From: Thioalkalivibrio sp.
GTDB taxonomy: Bacteria; Pseudomonadota; Gammaproteobacteria; Ectothiorhodospirales; Ectothiorhodospiraceae
Direction of reading: 5' to 3'
Assembly (NCBI GenBank): GCA_007133115.1
Contig: SLNI01000261.1
Location: 1 to 10,426, forward strand
DNA length: 10,426 bases
The notes beneath the pieces were generated by a model. The model was not told where the DNA came from. It did not search any database and worked only from the letters and a program-made list of their open reading frames with translations. Of this stretch, positions 7,665 through 10,426 are shown one piece after another (within the stretch, counting starts at the first letter, position 1; every line of letters starts with the position of its first letter). The position numbers were made by a program, and so were the translations under genes.

Positions 7665-7823
7665 TGGGCCATGCGGGAAGGTCGGTAACTATGGAACACA
7701 GCCAGCCGCGCCGGAGCAAGGCGGGCAAGTGCAGGAATAGTCACCCTATTTGAAGCTTGCCCAACGCTGCGCCGGCGTGTCTGGCGCAGCGATCGGATAG
7801 CGAACTTTCCGCAGTGCCCACTA
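7662..7823. repeat. 162-bp palindromic element (possible TA-flanked MITE or bidirectional terminator)
   Basis: The whole dciA-lpxC gap is a long imperfect palindrome. Terminal arms TAGTGGGC (7662-7669) and GCCCACTA (7816-7823) match exactly, and 18 of the first 22 bases of each arm agree. Further paired blocks lie in the same register inward: TGCGG 7672-7676 with 7809-7813, GCCAG 7701-7705 with CTGGC 7781-7785, CGCCGG 7709-7714 with CCGGCG 7772-7777, GGGCAAG 7723-7729 with CTTGCCC 7756-7762, and AATAG 7736-7740 with CTATT 7746-7750 around a TCACC loop at the exact centre. The stop codons of dciA (7662-7664) and lpxC (7821-7823) are both TAG formed by the ends. It has no gene. It would fold as one long hairpin in either transcript. 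TA at each end is what an IS630/mariner-type duplication would leave, but no transposase is nearby and the family is not recognised. Confidence 0.85.
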
Positions 7824-8741
7824 ACCGGTAAGGGTCTGCGTCAGCTGCCCGAAAGAGATCGGCAAAGGCTGCGATTCATCCTCGAACGTCACCAGTTCCC
7901 AGGCATCGGCGTCCTGTTTCAGACGACGAATCAGCTGGTTGTTCAGGGCATGTCCGGACTTGTGACCGGTGAAAGCTCCGATCAGGCTGTGGCCCAACAG
8001 ATACAGATCACCGACCACGTCGAGGATCTTGTGCTTCACCAGTTCGTTCTCGTAGCGGAGTCCGTCTTCGTTCAGGATCTTGAAGTCGTCGAGCACGATC
8101 GCGTTATCGAGGCTCCCACCCAAGGCGAGCTGATTGGCCCGCAGTGCCTCGATGTCGCGCATGAAGCCGAATGTCCGAGCACGGGAAACCTCCCGCACGA
8201 AGGAGGTCGAAGAAAAGTCGAGTTCAGCGCGCTGACTTCCACTGGTGAACATCGGATGTTCGAAATCGATGCAGAATCCGACCTTGAAGCCCTCGTAGGG
8301 ATCGAAGCGGACCCACTTGTCGCCGTCATGCACCTCGACCGACCGCTTGACGCGAATGAACTGCTTGGGCGCGTTCTGCTCCATCAGTCCCGCCGACTGC
8401 AGCAGGAACACGAAGGGGCCCGCGCTCCCGTCCATGATCGGCACCTCGGGTGCGCTCACATCAACGTGCAGGTTATCGATTCCCAGTCCAGCCACCGCGG
8501 ACAGCAGGTGCTCCACGGTGGACACCCGGGCATCACCCTTGACCAGCGTCGTCGATAGCCGGGTATCCCCAACGTTCTCCGCGGTCGCCGGGATCGACAC
8601 CGGAGGGCCCAGATCGGAACGATGGAAAACCACACCGGTATTGGGCGCAGCCGGCCGCAAGGTCAGGGAGACCTTTTCGCCCGTATGCAGGCCTACACCG
8701 GTGGCCCGGATGCTGTTTTTTAGCGTTCTCTGCTTGACCAA
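7821..8741 (-). CDS. lpxC: UDP-3-O-acyl-N-acetylglucosamine deacetylase LpxC
   Basis: This is a cytoplasmic zinc amidase that removes the acetyl group from UDP-3-O-acyl-GlcNAc, the committed step of lipid A synthesis. From TTG 8741 the protein has 306 residues, one more than E. coli. Zinc ligands H78, H237 and D241 sit in [12 protein letters not shown] and [10 protein letters not shown], with catalytic E77 and H264 (GHALNNQL); each is offset by one from E. coli numbering. TTG 8741 is chosen because it gives [21 protein letters not shown], matching the family N-terminus; a GGAG lies about 10 bases upstream. TTG 8771 would add ten residues and sits at the foot of a hairpin. The C-terminus ([10 protein letters not shown]) lacks the Ala-Val-Leu-Ala tail that E. 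coli LpxC uses for FtsH degradation, so turnover control probably differs. It lies downstream of ftsZ, as in other dcw clusters. Confidence 0.97.
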   Translation of the reverse strand: MVKQRTLKNSIRATGVGLHTGEKVSLTLRPAAPNTGVVFHRSDLGPPVSIPATAENVGDTRLSTTLVKGDARVSTVEHLLSAVAGLGIDNLHVDVSAPEVPIMDGSAGPFVFLLQSAGLMEQNAPKQFIRVKRSVEVHDGDKWVRFDPYEGFKVGFCIDFEHPMFTSGSQRAELDFSSTSFVREVSRARTFGFMRDIEALRANQLALGGSLDNAIVLDDFKILNEDGLRYENELVKHKILDVVGDLYLLGHSLIGAFTGHKSGHALNNQLIRRLKQDADAWELVTFEDESQPLPISFGQLTQTLTG

Positions 8742-8772
8742 AGCAAGATCACTCCAGGCCAGTGGACTCAAA

Positions 8773-8801
8773 TCCGGACCCGGAGTTTCTCCGGGTCCGG
8801 A
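8773..8801 (-). terminator. Strong GC hairpin between ftsZ and lpxC (terminator or attenuator)
   Basis: On the minus strand the ftsZ-lpxC spacer contains TCCGGACCCGGAG-AAA-CTCCGGGTCCGGA, a perfect 13-bp stem with a three-base loop. Only three T residues follow (TTTGAG), so it is a weak-looking intrinsic terminator. It starts 58 bp after the ftsZ stop and ends 31 bp before the lpxC start, so it may partly terminate ftsZ transcripts, protect the ftsZ mRNA 3' end, or lower lpxC expression. Upstream, AATAAT (8828-8823, minus strand) could be a -10 box for lpxC but no good -35 is seen. Confidence 0.65.
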
Positions 8802-8859
8802 CCTGTCGGCAACAATGACAGCATTATTGCAGGAATCCGCTCATCCTGCATAGCCATAT

Positions 8860-10020
8860 TCAATCCGCCTGTTTGCGCAGGAAGGCCGGGATGTCCAGCA
8901 CGTCGATTCCGGACTGCGCCTCGTAATCGATCGCCAGGTTACCTTCGTGCCGACGCAGCGCTGTGGGACGTTCCAGGCCCTCCAGGTCGGACCCCGCCGT
9001 CCGGCGGGGTGCCGCATCGACCACGCGTACGCTCGGGCGCTCCTGCTGCACCGGCCGTGCGGGCTGACCGAGACCGGTCGCGACCAGGGTCACCCGAATC
9101 TCGTCTTTCATTTCCGGATCGATGACCGTACCGACGACCACGGTGGCATCCTCGGACGCAAGCGCCTTGACCGCTTCGCCCACGTCCTCGAACTCACCGA
9201 TGCCAACGTCCAACCCCCCTGTGACGTTGACCAGGATCCCGCGCGCTCCGGAGATGTCGATATCCTCGAGCAGCGGACTTGCAATTGCAGCCTCCGCCGC
9301 CTTGCGTGCACGGTCTTCGCCGGTCCCGGAACCGGTTCCCATCATGGCCATGCCCATCTCGCGCATGACGTTGCGCACGTCAGCGAAGTCGACATTGATC
9401 AGTCCCGGGCGGGTGATCAGTTCGGATATCCCCTGAACCGCGCCGAACAGGACATCGTTGGCAGCCTTGAAAGCGTCCAGCAGCGTGGTGTGTTTGCCGA
9501 GCACGGTCAGGAGCTTCTCGTTCGGGATCGTGATCAGCGAATCGACCTGCTCGGTGAGCGCCTTGATGCCCGCCATCGCGACCTGCATACGCTTCTTGCC
9601 TTCGAACGGAAAGGGCTTCGTGACGACGGCTACGGTCAGGATACCCATTTCCTTGGCCAGCTGTGCCACCACGGGGGCCGCCCCGGTTCCGGTGCCGCCA
9701 CCCATGCCCGCGGTGATGAAAATCATATCGGCGCCCTGCAACAGTTCCTGGATGCGCTCGCGATCCTCCAGCGCCGCTTCGCGTCCCACGGCCGGGTCGG
9801 CGCCGGCACCGAGCCCCTTGGTGATGTCGCTGCCCAGCTGCAGCAGCGTCTTGGCACCCAGACTCTTCAAGGCCTGCGCATCGGTATTGGCACAGATGAA
9901 ATCGACGCCCTCGAGCTGGGAGTGCACCATGTGCTGCACGGCGTTGCCGCCGCCGCCCCCGACTCCGATGACCTTGATCGTGGCGTTCTGACTGAAGGTA
10001 TCCATCAATTCGAATGTCAT
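8860..10020 (-). CDS. ftsZ: Cell division tubulin homologue FtsZ
   Basis: FtsZ is the GTPase that polymerises into the midcell Z-ring and recruits the divisome. The 386-residue protein has [12 protein letters not shown] at about 17-28, the tubulin signature GGGTGTG at 107-113 for GTP phosphates, and the T7 synergy loop NVDFAD at 209-214 whose aspartates complete the active site of the neighbouring subunit. After a short variable linker (about 320-370) it ends with the conserved tail [11 protein letters not shown] that binds FtsA, ZipA and ZapD; the last of these is encoded in this same window. ATG 10020 is preceded by GAGGA about 8 bases upstream, a good ribosome-binding site, and gives the standard N-terminus. 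ftsA ends 83 bp upstream, and that spacer shows only a short GC hairpin (GCGGC 10071-10075 with GCCGC 10082-10086) and no convincing promoter. Confidence 0.98.
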   Translation of the reverse strand: MTFELMDTFSQNATIKVIGVGGGGGNAVQHMVHSQLEGVDFICANTDAQALKSLGAKTLLQLGSDITKGLGAGADPAVGREAALEDRERIQELLQGADMIFITAGMGGGTGTGAAPVVAQLAKEMGILTVAVVTKPFPFEGKKRMQVAMAGIKALTEQVDSLITIPNEKLLTVLGKHTTLLDAFKAANDVLFGAVQGISELITRPGLINVDFADVRNVMREMGMAMMGTGSGTGEDRARKAAEAAIASPLLEDIDISGARGILVNVTGGLDVGIGEFEDVGEAVKALASEDATVVVGTVIDPEMKDEIRVTLVATGLGQPARPVQQERPSVRVVDAAPRRTAGSDLEGLERPTALRRHEGNLAIDYEAQSGIDVLDIPAFLRKQAD

Positions 10021-10103
10021 TGTTGTGTCCTCATGGCTGCGGTTGACGATCGGTACTACAGAAACCTCGTGCGGCGAGCGGGCCGCGACGGGGCTTGGCG
10101 GGG

Positions 10104-10426
10104 TCAGAAATACCCCGAAAACCAGTTCTTCATACGGTTCCAGATGCCTTCGAACCCGGTCTCGATGGGGCGCGACTCGAGTTCGGCGCGCGCCTTCTGC
10201 GCATAGAGCAGCAGGCCCACGCCTGTGGAATGGATGGGATTGCGCACCACGTCGATCAGGCCGCTGACGCTGTGCGGCATCCCCAGCCGAACGGGCATGT
10301 GGAATACCTCTTCGGCGAGATCCACGGCCCCCTCCATGCGCGAGGATCCGCCGGTCAACACGATCCCGGCGGCGATCAGTTCTTCCGAGCCGGAACGGCG
10401 CAGTTCGGCCTGAACGAGTTGCAGCA
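10104..10426 (-). CDS. ftsA: Cell division protein FtsA, C-terminal part (N-terminus beyond window)
   Basis: FtsA is an actin-like ATPase that tethers FtsZ to the inner membrane. Only the last 107 codons are in view; the frame is open to the right edge. [22 protein letters not shown] is the conserved adenosine-binding phosphate loop of the actin fold in domain 2A, and [31 protein letters not shown] are the following family blocks. The end ([14 protein letters not shown]) is the amphipathic membrane-targeting helix, rich in Trp, Phe and Lys/Arg. The gene precedes ftsZ with 83 bp between, the normal dcw order; ftsQ is expected farther right, outside the window. Confidence 0.97.
   Translation of the reverse strand, partial: LQLVQAELRRSGSEELIAAGIVLTGGSSRMEGAVDLAEEVFHMPVRLGMPHSVSGLIDVVRNPIHSTGVGLLLYAQKARAELESRPIETGFEGIWNRMKNWFSGYF

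Noticed and set aside
8829..8849. GCAGGA/TCCTGC inverted repeat downstream of ftsZ
   Set aside because: Six base pairs with a nine-base loop and no T-tract is too weak to call a terminator or operator.
8947..10206. Long open frame (419 codons) on the + strand opposite ftsZ
   Set aside because: It is an antisense shadow of ftsZ that also crosses into ftsA; its His-, Arg- and Gln-rich composition is typical of such shadows.
1..10426. CRISPR array, tRNA/rRNA, insertion sequence with transposase, prophage or defence genes
   Set aside because: No regularly spaced direct repeats, no RNA gene signatures and no such protein motifs were seen; almost all of the window is accounted for by conserved housekeeping genes.

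Overview
This window is a stretch of housekeeping chromosome from a GC-rich, Gram-negative gammaproteobacterium. Three things point there: lpxC (lipid A synthesis), zapD next to coaE, and the gene order ftsA-ftsZ-lpxC / secA-argJ-mutT / zapD-coaE-pilD. Compared with Escherichia coli (ftsA-ftsZ-lpxC-secM-secA-mutT, then yacG-zapD-coaE on the other strand) and Pseudomonas (secA-argJ linkage, pilD-coaE linkage, a DUF721 gene between lpxC and secA), the layout is intermediate. A Chromatiales/Ectothiorhodospiraceae-like or Pseudomonas-like lineage is plausible, but the genus cannot be fixed from sequence alone.

Layout, left to right. Bases 1-2137 (+ strand): the 3' part of pilD (prepilin peptidase), coaE (last step of coenzyme A synthesis) and zapD (FtsZ-ring bundling factor). 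These converge, with only 4 bp between stop codons, on a minus-strand group read from 7086 down to 2142: secA (protein export ATPase), argJ (arginine biosynthesis) and a two-domain MutT Nudix / ThiE-TenI-like protein. secA is divergent from a small dciA-family (DUF721) gene at 7212-7664 (+) across a 125-bp spacer that holds a perfect TATAAT box and a 14-bp palindrome. dciA in turn converges on lpxC, and the space between them is exactly filled by a 162-bp near-perfect palindrome. From 7821 to the right edge, lpxC, ftsZ and the 3' end of ftsA lie on the minus strand, the end of a division and cell-wall (dcw) cluster transcribed ftsA to ftsZ to lpxC. A strong GC hairpin separates ftsZ from lpxC.

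Functionally, the division genes (ftsA, ftsZ, zapD), envelope genes (lpxC, secA, pilD) and core metabolism (coaE, argJ, mutT) form a conserved neighbourhood rather than an accessory island. I found no CRISPR array, toxin, phage, RNA gene or new enzyme system. The most interesting item is the 162-bp palindromic element between dciA and lpxC, whose terminal repeats supply the TAG stop codon of both convergent genes and which looks like a TA-flanked miniature mobile element or bidirectional terminator. Smaller items are the two other intergenic palindromes, the unusual start codons (TTG for lpxC and zapD, unclear for mutT), a SecA insertion, and the absence of yacG and secM from their E. coli positions.
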